DNA of 64,000 nucleotides, taken from assembly GCA_964569245.1 (NCBI GenBank), contig CAZMTK010000010.1, positions 1 through 64,000 on the forward strand, written 5' to 3'. Source of the stretch: JAAYTY01 sp964569245. Its GTDB lineage: Bacteria; Fermentibacterota; Fermentibacteria; Fermentibacterales; Fermentibacteraceae. Shown piece by piece: positions 43,882 through 52,726 of the stretch. A program made the translations under genes and the position numbers. Every line of letters begins with the position of its first letter. The first letter of the stretch is position 1. The notes beneath the pieces were generated by a model. That model was not told the origin of the DNA. It worked only from the letters and a program-made list of their open reading frames with translations, and searched no databases.

Positions 43882-44739
43882 TCAGGGAGTAGGGGCCCTC
43901 CTGGCGTCGGCGGCCCTTCTCAGGCGCAGCGCGTTCTCCAGCAGAATGGCGATCGTCAGGGGGCCTACTCCCCCGGGGACAGGGGTTATGTAGCTGCAGA
44001 AGGGCTCCACAGCCTCGAAGTCCACGTCGCCCCTGAGGGAGTCCCCGTCCCTCGAGATGCCCACGTCCACCACGATCGCTCCCTCCCGCACGTGACCGCG
44101 TCCGATCACCCCGGGACGTCCGACTGCCGTGACGAGTATGTCCGCCGTCCTGCAGACGCCAGCCAGGTCTGGCGTCTTCGAGTGGGCCAGCGTGACAGTG
44201 GCGTCGCTCCGGAGGAGCAAAGCCGCCATAGGCTTCCCCACGATGTTGCTCCGGCCCACCACCACGGCCTTCAGGCCGCCGACCGCGAGACCATTGGCTT
44301 CGAGGAGCCTCATCACCCCGAGGGGGGTGCAGGGGAAGATGCCGTCCTCTCCTCTCCAGAGCCGCCCGACGTTCTCCGGATGGAAGCCGTCCACGTCCTT
44401 CGACGGCAGGACAGTCGAGGCGACGGCGTCGGGGTCGATGCCGGGAGGCAGCGGAAGCTGGCAGATGATGGCGTCTACCGAAGGGTCATCGTTCAGGGAG
44501 CGGACTGCGTCGAGGTAGTCGTTCTGCGACACTCCCGCTGAGAGGTCCACGCCGACGTACCTCATTCCGGCCTTCTCGCAGGCCTTGCGCTTTGAGGCCA
44601 CGTAGACGGCGCTAGCTGGATCTTCTGCGGCGGTCACCACGGCGAGGGATACGGGCCTTCCGGGGAGGGCGCCGGCTTCCAGGGCCACCCTGCTCCTGAT
44701 CGTGCCGGCCAGCTCCCTGCCTGACAGCAGCGACGCCAA
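43882..44739 (-). CDS. folD: Bifunctional methylenetetrahydrofolate dehydrogenase/cyclohydrolase
   Basis: Interconverts 5,10-methylene-, methenyl- and 10-formyl-tetrahydrofolate. Conserved YVASKRKACEKAG (catalytic Lys), QLPLPPGIDPDAV, KDVDGFHPENVGRL, VVVGRSNIVGKPMAALL and the C-terminal TPVPGGVGPLTIAILLENAL are present. TTG 44739 follows rplU by 7 bp. 285 aa. Its 10-formyl-THF would feed the purine genes upstream. Confidence 0.95.
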   Translation of the reverse strand: MASLLSGRELAGTIRSRVALEAGALPGRPVSLAVVTAAEDPASAVYVASKRKACEKAGMRYVGVDLSAGVSQNDYLDAVRSLNDDPSVDAIICQLPLPPGIDPDAVASTVLPSKDVDGFHPENVGRLWRGEDGIFPCTPLGVMRLLEANGLAVGGLKAVVVGRSNIVGKPMAALLLRSDATVTLAHSKTPDLAGVCRTADILVTAVGRPGVIGRGHVREGAIVVDVGISRDGDSLRGDVDFEAVEPFCSYITPVPGGVGPLTIAILLENALRLRRAADARRAPTP

Positions 44740-44746
44740 GGAGGCT

Positions 44747-45061
44747 TCAGCTCCCCCTGATAGTCGTGATCTCGACCTCGGTCAGCTCCTGGCGATGGCC
44801 GGTCTTCTTCTCGTGGCCCTTGCGGCGCTTGCGGCGGTAGACCTCGATCTTCGGGCCCCTGATGTGCTTGAGCACGGTGGCGCTGACGCTCGCCGCGTCT
44901 ATGGCGGGCTTCCCGACCACAACGCCGCCGTCGGAAGAGAAGAGCAGAACCCTGTCGAATACTACGCTTCCGCCCTCCTCCGCCTTGAGGCGCGGCACTG
45001 CCAGCCTCAGCCCCGGTTCGACCCTGAACTGCAGGCCGCCTGTCTCGATTATCGCATACAA
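44747..45061 (-). CDS. rplU: 50S ribosomal protein L21
   Basis: Large-subunit protein. TTG 45061 gives the canonical N-terminus MYAIIETGGLQFRV and has GGAGG eight bases upstream. A GTG three codons earlier lies inside that site. C-terminal KHIRGPKIEVYRRKRRKGHEKKTGHRQ is typical. 104 aa. It follows the RNase G gene, a common pairing, but rpmA (L27) is absent and folD comes next. Confidence 0.95.
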   Translation of the reverse strand: MYAIIETGGLQFRVEPGLRLAVPRLKAEEGGSVVFDRVLLFSSDGGVVVGKPAIDAASVSATVLKHIRGPKIEVYRRKRRKGHEKKTGHRQELTEVEITTIRGS

Positions 45062-45096
45062 GGCTTCCACCTCCGGAATACGCTAAAACAACCGCG

Positions 45097-45126
45097 TTTA
45101 TACGCCGGGCAGGCCCGCCGGGTCAA
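45097..45126 (-). promoter_or_regulatory. rplU-folD promoter
   Basis: Minus-strand -35 TTGACC (45121-45126), 18 bp spacer, -10 TATAAA (45097-45102), in the 70 bp gap after the RNase G stop. Confidence 0.65.
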
Positions 45127-45131
45127 CCTCG

Positions 45132-46664
45132 TCAGGAGTCGTACAGCGTGCTGATGTCCTCGTGCGTGTCCAGGGAGTAGGCCTTGAACTCGTCCACCTT
45201 CAGCCTGGCGTCCTCGTAGATGTGGATGTCCAGCCTGGCCCTTTCCAACATGTGCTCGAGCCTCCTCCCCTCGTCCACCAGGAGGTAGGCCGCGAGCTCC
45301 GGATGGACCGACACCACGATGTTCCTGTGCATCTTGCGCAGACCGGCCCGCTCGAGGAACCTCTCCAGCCTGGTCGCCGCTGACAGCGAGGATAGAACCC
45401 TGCCAGTGCCGCCGCATCGCGAACAGGGCTCCGACAGGGACTGGACGAGGCTGGGCCTGACCCTCTTCCTCGTCATCTCCACGAGGCCGAGGGGACTCAC
45501 CTGGCAGGTCTTGGTGGGGGACCTGTCCCTGCCGAGTTCGCTGCGGAGGGCGTTCAGCACCTTCTCCCTGTGGTCTTCCATGTCCATGTCTATGAAATCT
45601 ATGACGATGATCCCGCCGATGTCCCGGAGGCGAAGCTGTCTCGCCACCTCGCGGGCGGCCTCCAGGTTCGTCTTCAGTATCGTGCTCTCCTGGCTCCGCC
45701 TGCCGACGTACCGCTTCGTGTTGACGTCTATGGCAACCAGCGCCTCTGTCTGATCTATGACGAGGGAGCCTCCGCTCTTCAGCGGCACCTCGCGGTTCAT
45801 TATCTGCGCGATCTCGCCCTCGATGCCGTAATGATCGAAGATGGGAACTCGCCCGCGGTAGTGCTTCACCTTCTCGGCAAGCCCGGGGTCGATCTTCCTG
45901 AGGTAGCTCCTGGCGTCGGCGGACATCTCCTTGGAGTCCGTGACGAAGGAGTTCATGTCCAGCGTGACGATGTCCCTCATCGTCATCGTCACGACATCGT
46001 ACTCCTGGTGGAGCAGAGCCGGGGCACGCGATCTCAGGGCGAGCTCGCCGATCTCCTTCCACTTCTCTACTATCCTCTCCACGTCGGCCCTGAAGGCGTC
46101 CTCGTCCTGCTCGCTCCCCGCAGTTCTGGCGATGATGCCGAAGCCCTCGGACCTGACCTTGCTCACGATCTCGCGCAGCCGCGAGCGCTCCTTCCTGTCT
46201 CCGATCTTTCGGGACACCCCGGCGACGGGGTCGCCCGGCATGCTCACGACATAGCGTCCCGCTATGGAGATTCTGCTGCTCACCCGTGCGCCCTTGGTGC
46301 TTATCGGCTCCTTTGTCACCTGGACCAGGATCTCCTGTCCCTTCTTCACCAGATCCTCGATGGGGCCGGTGGGATCCTCCGCAACTACCGGCCTCTCCTC
46401 GACCAGGGACTGCGCGAAGGCGCGGGCGTCGATCACTCCGCCCCTGACGTCCGAGATGTGCAGGAAGGCGCTGCGCTCGAGCCCGATATCCACGAAGGCG
46501 GCCTGCATGCCGGGCAGGACGGCGTTCACCCTTCCCAGGTAGATGTTGCCTACGATTCTCCTGACGTCCGACTTCTCGACGATGAGCTCCATCAGTCGGC
46601 CGTCCTCGAGGATGGCTATCCTGGTCAGGTCGGGGTGGGAATTCACCACGAAATCGATCTTCAA
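45132..46664 (-). CDS. rng: Ribonuclease G/E family endoribonuclease
   Basis: Endoribonuclease for rRNA maturation and mRNA decay. The N-terminal S1 domain (GNIYLGRVNAVLPGMQAAFVDIG) is followed by 5'-sensor and DNase I-like regions (VAIDVNTKRYVG, IIVIDFIDMD) and the zinc-link motif CSRCGGTG. It lacks the long C-terminal scaffold of RNase E, so RNase G is the better name. TTG 46664 overlaps the upstream radical SAM stop as TTGA. 510 aa. Confidence 0.94.
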   Translation of the reverse strand: MKIDFVVNSHPDLTRIAILEDGRLMELIVEKSDVRRIVGNIYLGRVNAVLPGMQAAFVDIGLERSAFLHISDVRGGVIDARAFAQSLVEERPVVAEDPTGPIEDLVKKGQEILVQVTKEPISTKGARVSSRISIAGRYVVSMPGDPVAGVSRKIGDRKERSRLREIVSKVRSEGFGIIARTAGSEQDEDAFRADVERIVEKWKEIGELALRSRAPALLHQEYDVVTMTMRDIVTLDMNSFVTDSKEMSADARSYLRKIDPGLAEKVKHYRGRVPIFDHYGIEGEIAQIMNREVPLKSGGSLVIDQTEALVAIDVNTKRYVGRRSQESTILKTNLEAAREVARQLRLRDIGGIIVIDFIDMDMEDHREKVLNALRSELGRDRSPTKTCQVSPLGLVEMTRKRVRPSLVQSLSEPCSRCGGTGRVLSSLSAATRLERFLERAGLRKMHRNIVVSVHPELAAYLLVDEGRRLEHMLERARLDIHIYEDARLKVDEFKAYSLDTHEDISTLYDS

Positions 46665-49084
46665 GCCGGATCATCTCCTCCTTCGGCACCTGCGAGCGGG
46701 TGTCTGCGCCCATCCGAGACGCCGAAAAGACCTGTTCTCTCTATGCTCCCGAAGGCGACGCCCGCCTCCTCCAGCAGCCGATCGGGCCGCGCCTTCGGAC
46801 ACGACATATCTATCTCCAGCAGGAGGGTGCCGCCTTCCATGCGGGCCCCCCTCACTCCCTCGAAGCGCATGAGCGTCTCCGGGTCTGGGATATCGCACAT
46901 GACCGCGTATTCCGCCAATGCCGCCTCCCTGTCGGGCGCAGGCGTGTCGGGGGGCAGCACTCTTGCGCGCAAGAGGCCGAATCCGGGCGGAAGCGATCGC
47001 GACACGGCCTCCTGCATGCCCGGGGGCGGCGGGGCTCCGAGCAGGACGTCCACGCACTCCGCCGAGCCCGAGAATCCCAGCGGCAGGGCAGGGCCGAAGC
47101 GGATCCGCTGCCTCTTCACGTGGCTGCCCCTCGTCACCGCTTCGAGGCCGGCCCGCCTGAACACCCGCATCCACATCCGGACCGTATCCAGATGCGACGA
47201 GAACCGCGCGAGCCCCCTCTTCGAGTACCAGAACCTGGCGACGCATGCGGGCCGGCCCCCGAAGGCATCCGCACCGGCTGACCCTTGCCCTGCGATGACG
47301 CAGGGACCGCCGGAGGAACCGTCACGAGAAGCGGCGGACCACGAATCACAAGGCGAACCGCCTTCGCCGCATGCGCCGCAGCCGCTGCAGCCCGCCTCCC
47401 GGCAGTCCGGCGTGGCTTCTCCCCTGCCGAACCTCTCGAGTTCCTCCAGCAGGTGCCCCCGCGACACGCCTGTCGAGATGAAATCCCAGGGAAGGGGATC
47501 TCCAGGATCCAGGCCGTCGCGCAGACGGCCCTCCAGCCCGGGCCTGTTCCCGATCAGCTCTCTCCAGACGTCCCACCGGAACCTGTCGGACCATCCGTCG
47601 AAGCCCGCTCCGGCATCCACGGCGGCAGAGAGGAGCCCGGGAGTCGAATCGCCGTCGCCGAGCCCCAGTACGGCCTCGACGACCGCCAGACCGGGGTCGT
47701 TCCATCCGACAGATGCGCGGCCGCACCTGGAGGCCGTGAACCTTATGCGTCTCCAGAGCTCCGACCATCCGGCCTGGGGAGCCCACTGAAGCGGGGTGGC
47801 CGGCTTGGGCACGAAGGGAGACAGAGCCACCGAGACGGAGGCTCCCGGATTTCTCCTGTGTCTCGAAGCGGCGTTGCAGGCCGCCCTGGCGAGCGCCCCG
47901 ATTCCCTCGAGGTCCTCGTCGGTCTCATCAGGCAGGCCCACGAGGAAGTACAGCTTGACGCCCTTAGCACCTAGGTCGAACGCCATGTCGAACGATTCGA
48001 TGATATCTTTGTCTGTCATGCACTTGTTGAGCTTCCACCTGAGCCGTTCGGTGCCGGCCTCCGGCGCGAGGGTGATCCTCCCCGAGATGCGGCCGAAGCC
48101 TTCGAGGCGCGCGAAAGTGTCGGGGCGCAGCGAAGGCTTCGAGACGGAAATCCCGGTCCTCCGCTCGAAGTCCGCGAGGCATGGGAGCAGCTCCTCGAGG
48201 CGGGAGTAGTCGGAGAAGGAGAGCGAGAGGAGTCCGGCCTCCTCCCAGCCGGTGGCTCCGAGAGATCTCTCGAGGAGGTCCATCACTTCGGCAGGCTTCC
48301 TCTCCCTCACAGGCCTCGACAGGAAGCCTGCCTGGCAGAACCTGCACCCCCTGCTGCACCCCCGGGCGATCTCCACCACCGCCCGGTCGTGCGCCACCTG
48401 GCAGAGCGGAACGAGCTGCCTGACGGGAGCGTCGGCCTGCCTGAGAGCGCTGACTCGCTGGACGGTCACCGGCTTCGGGCCGAGCGAGGGAACCCAGACA
48501 CCGGGGATTCCAGCGACTTCCGACAGTCTCGCGCGTCGGCCGCCCCCGCCCGAGAGGGCCTCGAATAGCTCTACGGCGTGCTCTTCGGCATCGCCGAGAT
48601 AGAAGACGTCTATGAAGGGCGAGAGCGGAAGGGGGTTCGCGAGACCGCCTCCGCCTGCCACCAAGACGGGGGCTGACTCGAGCCTCTCCGAGGCCAGCGC
48701 CGGCAGGCCTGCAAGGCTCAGCATCCTCAGAATGTTCGTATACAGGGCTTCCGCCGGCACGCCGAATCCTATCACAGAACTTCGAGACACCGGGAAGGCA
48801 TCCTCGACGCAGACCAGCTCGCGGCCGGATGCGCACAGCCTGGAATACAGGTCGGGAGCGGGGCAGTACGCCCTTCTGACGTTGAAGCGGCCCGACTCGA
48901 CGAGCAGGTGCCTCACCACCGCCAGCCCGAAATTGGACATGCCCAGCTCGTAGGTGTCGGGATAGGCGAGCGTGACGTCCGGCAGGCCTGCACGAGTCGG
49001 GACGCCGCCCCATTCGCATCCGACATACTGCTGGGGTTTCCTGGCTGATGCCAGGAGATCCTCCCAGGGATGTTCGCGAGTCAC
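46661..49084 (-). CDS. TIGR03960-type radical SAM protein fused to a DUF2344 domain
   Basis: Two-part protein. Residues about 1-560: B12-binding-like region (VTLAYPDTYELGMSNFGLAVVRHLL) and a radical SAM domain with CSRGCRFC. Residues about 620-800: a DUF2344/TIGR03936 domain (WYSKRGLARFSSHLDTVRMWMRVFRRAGL...FGPALPLGFSG). A Cys-rich linker (CREAGCSGCGACGEGG) joins them and may hold another metal site. This family is usually found next to rng and rplU, as here, suggesting a role in RNA or ribosome biology, but the reaction is unknown. GTG start overlaps the purS stop as GTGA. 807 aa. Confidence 0.9.
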   Translation of the reverse strand: MTREHPWEDLLASARKPQQYVGCEWGGVPTRAGLPDVTLAYPDTYELGMSNFGLAVVRHLLVESGRFNVRRAYCPAPDLYSRLCASGRELVCVEDAFPVSRSSVIGFGVPAEALYTNILRMLSLAGLPALASERLESAPVLVAGGGGLANPLPLSPFIDVFYLGDAEEHAVELFEALSGGGGRRARLSEVAGIPGVWVPSLGPKPVTVQRVSALRQADAPVRQLVPLCQVAHDRAVVEIARGCSRGCRFCQAGFLSRPVRERKPAEVMDLLERSLGATGWEEAGLLSLSFSDYSRLEELLPCLADFERRTGISVSKPSLRPDTFARLEGFGRISGRITLAPEAGTERLRWKLNKCMTDKDIIESFDMAFDLGAKGVKLYFLVGLPDETDEDLEGIGALARAACNAASRHRRNPGASVSVALSPFVPKPATPLQWAPQAGWSELWRRIRFTASRCGRASVGWNDPGLAVVEAVLGLGDGDSTPGLLSAAVDAGAGFDGWSDRFRWDVWRELIGNRPGLEGRLRDGLDPGDPLPWDFISTGVSRGHLLEELERFGRGEATPDCREAGCSGCGACGEGGSPCDSWSAASRDGSSGGPCVIAGQGSAGADAFGGRPACVARFWYSKRGLARFSSHLDTVRMWMRVFRRAGLEAVTRGSHVKRQRIRFGPALPLGFSGSAECVDVLLGAPPPPGMQEAVSRSLPPGFGLLRARVLPPDTPAPDREAALAEYAVMCDIPDPETLMRFEGVRGARMEGGTLLLEIDMSCPKARPDRLLEEAGVAFGSIERTGLFGVSDGRRHPLAGAEGGDDPA

Positions 49085-49623
49085 TTCCCCGGACTGCCTT
49101 CGGAACCCGTACGCTCCGTGATGAAGACCCTCGCCGTCTGGGATACCGGATTGGAGAGCAGCCCCCGCGCGCGGGTCACCGATACGGCGACTGCCCTGGC
49201 CTTCTCCAGCGACTCGCCGGGTGTCCCGCCGCCGGAGTAGCCGAGCCTCCAGAGCACCTTGCAGCGCACTTCAGCGACCGGGAACCCGGCGCGGCTGATC
49301 ACCGAAGTCCATCCGGCCGACGAGCCGCTATCCCTGTCTGAGACTTCCACGGACACCCATGCAGCCGAGGGGTCCTCGCCCGGGAGGGGCTCTCTGCCGA
49401 GGAGGATGCTCTCCTGCTTGTTCGGATTCAATATGTCCGGATACCTGCTCAGGATCCCCTCGACTGTCTCGAGACCGCCCGACTCGACATCGAACTCCCA
49501 GAGATCGTATCTGGAGATGGTCGCTGGACACTCGGCCGGCATGACCCTGGACAGGGCGAGACGGGCGGTGCGCGCTGCAGGATCAGGCGCTCTGAGGCGG
49601 ACGGCCACCCTGAAGGTCGTCAT
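49081..49623 (-). CDS. purS: PurS-like protein, apparently two fused PurS domains
   Basis: FGAM synthase accessory subunit that docks the glutaminase PurQ on PurL. PurS is normally about 80 residues. This protein has 180 and appears to be duplicated: repeat one FRVAVRLRAPDPAARTARLAL...LSRYPDILNPNKQESI and repeat two WVSVEVSDRDSG...EKARAVAVSVTRARGLLSNPVSQTARVF. PurS acts as a dimer in the complex, so a tandem copy could replace two subunits. ATG 49623 overlaps the purQ stop as ATGA, which supports the assignment. Confidence 0.75.
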   Translation of the reverse strand: MTTFRVAVRLRAPDPAARTARLALSRVMPAECPATISRYDLWEFDVESGGLETVEGILSRYPDILNPNKQESILLGREPLPGEDPSAAWVSVEVSDRDSGSSAGWTSVISRAGFPVAEVRCKVLWRLGYSGGGTPGESLEKARAVAVSVTRARGLLSNPVSQTARVFITERTGSEGSPGK

Positions 49624-50441
49624 CGTCCTGCGCCCAGCCAGCGGGCGAGGCTCGCGAAGAATAAGGACCCCGGGCCCGGCTCGCGGATCGCATCGGCGCC
49701 GGACGACCGTCTTCGCTTCTCGCCCCAGGGCCCGGGAAGCCCCGGAGGAACCTGCCAGAGCCATCTTGCCCTCTCGGGATGGGGCATCATTGCGAGAACG
49801 CCCCCCGCCGGGTCGAGTATCCCTGCGAGCGAGAACGATGAGCCGTTCGGATTGCACGGCCAATCCACCGCAGGCTCTCCGCCGGGCATGCAGTAGGTCA
49901 GTGCAGGGGTGCCGGCGTTCTCCAGATCGTCGAGAGTCGTGCCGTGGGGAAAGAGGAAGCGACCCTCGGCGTGCGCAACAGGGAGGGGGATGGGCGATTC
50001 GTCGCAGGCGCACAGCCAGGGCGACCTGGCAGAGCCCCCAGCCGTCCTTGTGAATATCCAGTCGGCGTAGTAGCCCGTCCTTCCAGGAGAGAGGTTGGAG
50101 GCCAGGGCCGCCTCTATCCTTCCCGGCTGCCAGCCGGGCACAAGCCCGCTCTCGACAAGGATCTGCGCTCCGTTGCAGATCCCCAGCACAGGCTTGCCGG
50201 CAGAAGCCATCGAGCAGACGGCATCCATGACCCCGTCCTTGGCGGCGACAGCGCCGGCCCTGATCCTGTCCTGGTAGGAGAACCCGCCGGGCAGCACGAA
50301 GGCGTGGCAGGACGCGAGAGAGGCTGGAGATGCGTTCCACCTCACGATGCGGCCCTCGAGCCCCGCCTCGTCGAGGGCCAGAGCGGTCTCGTACTCGCAG
50401 TTCGATCCGGGGAACTGGATCACGGCTACGCCGGGTCTCAC
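49620..50441 (-). CDS. purQ: FGAM synthase glutaminase subunit PurQ
   Basis: Class I glutamine amidotransferase that supplies ammonia to PurL. Begins VAVIQFPGSNCEYETALAL; the nucleophilic Cys is in LGICNGAQIL; the catalytic His/Glu are in MMPHPERA. At 273 aa it is longer than the 225-residue Gram-positive PurQ, nearer the type found in Bacteroidetes-like and archaeal lineages. GTG overlaps the purL stop as GTGA. Confidence 0.94.
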   Translation of the reverse strand: MRPGVAVIQFPGSNCEYETALALDEAGLEGRIVRWNASPASLASCHAFVLPGGFSYQDRIRAGAVAAKDGVMDAVCSMASAGKPVLGICNGAQILVESGLVPGWQPGRIEAALASNLSPGRTGYYADWIFTRTAGGSARSPWLCACDESPIPLPVAHAEGRFLFPHGTTLDDLENAGTPALTYCMPGGEPAVDWPCNPNGSSFSLAGILDPAGGVLAMMPHPERARWLWQVPPGLPGPWGEKRRRSSGADAIREPGPGSLFFASLARWLGAGR

Positions 50442-52726
50442 AGCTCCTCCCTCCAGACTACCGACGCAAGCAGATCACGCCAGCGACTCGAGAGCGAGCC
50501 CGCGTCCACCGACCAGCCCTCGCCCTCGAGAAGAGGCCTTCCGGTGACCCGTCCCAACACTCTGGCGAACGGAGGCAGCTCCGCCGGAAGACGGTCCGCC
50601 TCGACCTCCAGGAGATACCCCGGGGTCTCGGAGTACAGCGCCACGGGGTCCGGCCCGATGTCCAGGGCAATCCCGAGGGGCCCTCCAGCGATCGAGGCCA
50701 TGACCATCTCCAGCGCCGCGATGGCGACACCGCCTTCCGAGATGTCGTGGCAGGACCTCACGATCCCCCGGGAAATCCAGTCGAGGACATGCAGAGCCAT
50801 GCTCTTCTCGAGAGCCCCTCTGAATCCGGGCGGCGTGCCGCCGCAGCAGCTCAGGCACACTCTGGAGAACAGGCTGCCGCCGAGCTCGTCCAGCCTCTCC
50901 CCGAACAGGACGACGGCATTGCCCTCGCCCCGCAGCGTGCAGTCCGCGGATCGGGTGAAGTCGTCGAGCCTTCCCAGAACGGCCACAACGGGGGAGGGCG
51001 GGATGGCCCTGCCGGAGGGAGACATGTTGTAGAAGCTCACGTTGCCGGACACGATGGGGAGGGCGTCACCCTCGAACCCGAGAGCCCTGCAGGCGTGGGC
51101 GATCCCCTCCACTCCCCTCCTGAACTGCCACATGACCTCGGGGACCTCCGGGCTCCCGTAGTTCAGGCAGTCGGTTGCGGCGATGGGCGTCGCACCGACG
51201 GCCACCACGTTCCTGACCGCTTCGCCGACTGCATGGGCGCCGCCCAGCCAGGGATCGAGGGACGAGATCCACGGATTGCCGTCTCCTGCGACGGCCAGCC
51301 CGGCCCTGCAGCCGGGGAGGGGGGCGACCACCGAGGCGTCGGCCTCGCCCGGTCTCAGCCTGGTCGAGCCCTGTACCTCGCTGTCGTAGAAGCTGAATAC
51401 GGGCTTCCTCGAGGCGCCCTGGACCGACAGCGCCATGGCCGGGATGTCGATGGAGGGATCGGTCTTCATCGAAGCAGGGCCAGGAGGCGGAGGCGGACAC
51501 TCCTCCACCGGCCTGTCGTAGCTGATGCCGCGGGTCACCGCCTCAACGGGAGTGCAGGCGACTTCTGCCCCCCCGCAGGTGACGCGGTAGCTCCCTCCAG
51601 CGGTGAACCTGCCGATGACCGCCGCACCCGCGCCCGGGTGCAGCCCGGGCAGATCGAAGTCCTCGTTGTAGACGCGCAGGACGTCCGGAGCGGTCTCCTC
51701 GGGAACTGCGAGCCCGAACCGCTCCTGTGTCTCGGAGCAGGCTATCACCTCGGGAGGCAGCCCTCTGACAGCCACCGGGACAGCATCGAGCCACAGGTCC
51801 ATGCCCATTCCACCGTGGGCCGCCAGCTCGCTGCTGACGCAGGCTATCCCGCCAGCGCCCAGGTCCTTGAAGCCGAATTCGACTCCCCTCTCGAACAGCA
51901 TCTCGACAACGGCGGCATTCGCCTCCGAGAGAACCCTCTTGAGGAACGGGTCGGCAACCTGGACGGCGCCAGTGCGTCCCTCCTCCTCGAGGTCGGCGGA
52001 GGCGAACGTGGCGCCGCCGAATCCGGTCGCGTCCGTCGGCTTGCCGGCGAGGACCAGCACGTAGGGCTGCTTCTTCGCGGCTTCGGGCACTCTGCTGCGC
52101 ACTATCCTGTCGTGTCTCACGAGTCCGACGGCTACGACGTTCACCAGGCAGTTCTCGTCGAAACCGGGATGGAATACCGTGTCCCCCCCGAGGTTGGGCA
52201 CCCCCAGGGCATTGCCGTACTGCCAGATTCCCTGCACTACTCCGCGGGCTACCGCGCGCACGGATGCCCCCCGCAGGCCGCAGGGGTCTCCGAATCGGAG
52301 CAGGTCCATGGTGCCTATTACTTTAGCTCCCATGCAGTAAACATCGCGCACAATCCCCCCGACACCGGTGGCGGCACCTTCCACGGGGAGCACCTGTGAA
52401 GGATGGTTGTGGCTCTCGTGCGCGACTACGACGTCCCACTCGACTCCCCCGTGGACTGCGAACCTCACTATGCCCGAGTCCTCTCCCGGCCCCAGCACGA
52501 CTGCGGGACCCTCCGCAGGGAGAATGGACAGGAGCTTCTTCGAGCTCTTGTAGGAGCAGTGCTCGCTCCACATGGTGTCGAAGAGGTGCAGCTCCAGGGG
52601 CGTGGGCATCCGCCCGACGTAGCCTGCCACTACCATTGCCTCGTCGATGGACATGGAGAGGGCCCTTGCTCTCAGCTCGTGCTCGAGAAGCTGTCTGATA
52701 TCGGATAAGGAGTTGCCGGAGGTCAG
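50438..52726 (-). CDS. purL: FGAM synthase subunit PurL (small type)
   Basis: ATP-dependent conversion of FGAR to FGAM in purine synthesis. Motifs: LFDTMWSEHCSYKSSKK, VVAHESHNHPSQVLPVEGAATGVGGIVRD, KDLGAGGIACVSSELA and the second-half SCHDISEGGVAIAA. Start choice: the family N-terminus (SLSDIRQLLEHELRARALSMSIDEAMVVAGYVGR) begins before the first usable ATG. The frame holds no ATG, GTG or TTG there, but CTG 52726 overlaps the upstream stop as CTGA and has AGGAG eight bases upstream. 762 aa. Confidence 0.93.
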   Translation of the reverse strand: MTSGNSLSDIRQLLEHELRARALSMSIDEAMVVAGYVGRMPTPLELHLFDTMWSEHCSYKSSKKLLSILPAEGPAVVLGPGEDSGIVRFAVHGGVEWDVVVAHESHNHPSQVLPVEGAATGVGGIVRDVYCMGAKVIGTMDLLRFGDPCGLRGASVRAVARGVVQGIWQYGNALGVPNLGGDTVFHPGFDENCLVNVVAVGLVRHDRIVRSRVPEAAKKQPYVLVLAGKPTDATGFGGATFASADLEEEGRTGAVQVADPFLKRVLSEANAAVVEMLFERGVEFGFKDLGAGGIACVSSELAAHGGMGMDLWLDAVPVAVRGLPPEVIACSETQERFGLAVPEETAPDVLRVYNEDFDLPGLHPGAGAAVIGRFTAGGSYRVTCGGAEVACTPVEAVTRGISYDRPVEECPPPPPGPASMKTDPSIDIPAMALSVQGASRKPVFSFYDSEVQGSTRLRPGEADASVVAPLPGCRAGLAVAGDGNPWISSLDPWLGGAHAVGEAVRNVVAVGATPIAATDCLNYGSPEVPEVMWQFRRGVEGIAHACRALGFEGDALPIVSGNVSFYNMSPSGRAIPPSPVVAVLGRLDDFTRSADCTLRGEGNAVVLFGERLDELGGSLFSRVCLSCCGGTPPGFRGALEKSMALHVLDWISRGIVRSCHDISEGGVAIAALEMVMASIAGGPLGIALDIGPDPVALYSETPGYLLEVEADRLPAELPPFARVLGRVTGRPLLEGEGWSVDAGSLSSRWRDLLASVVWREEL

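Noticed and set aside
45570..47789. Plus-strand open frame of about 739 codons opposite rng and the radical SAM gene
   Set aside because: Antisense to two well-supported genes, with no ribosome binding site or recognisable protein pattern.
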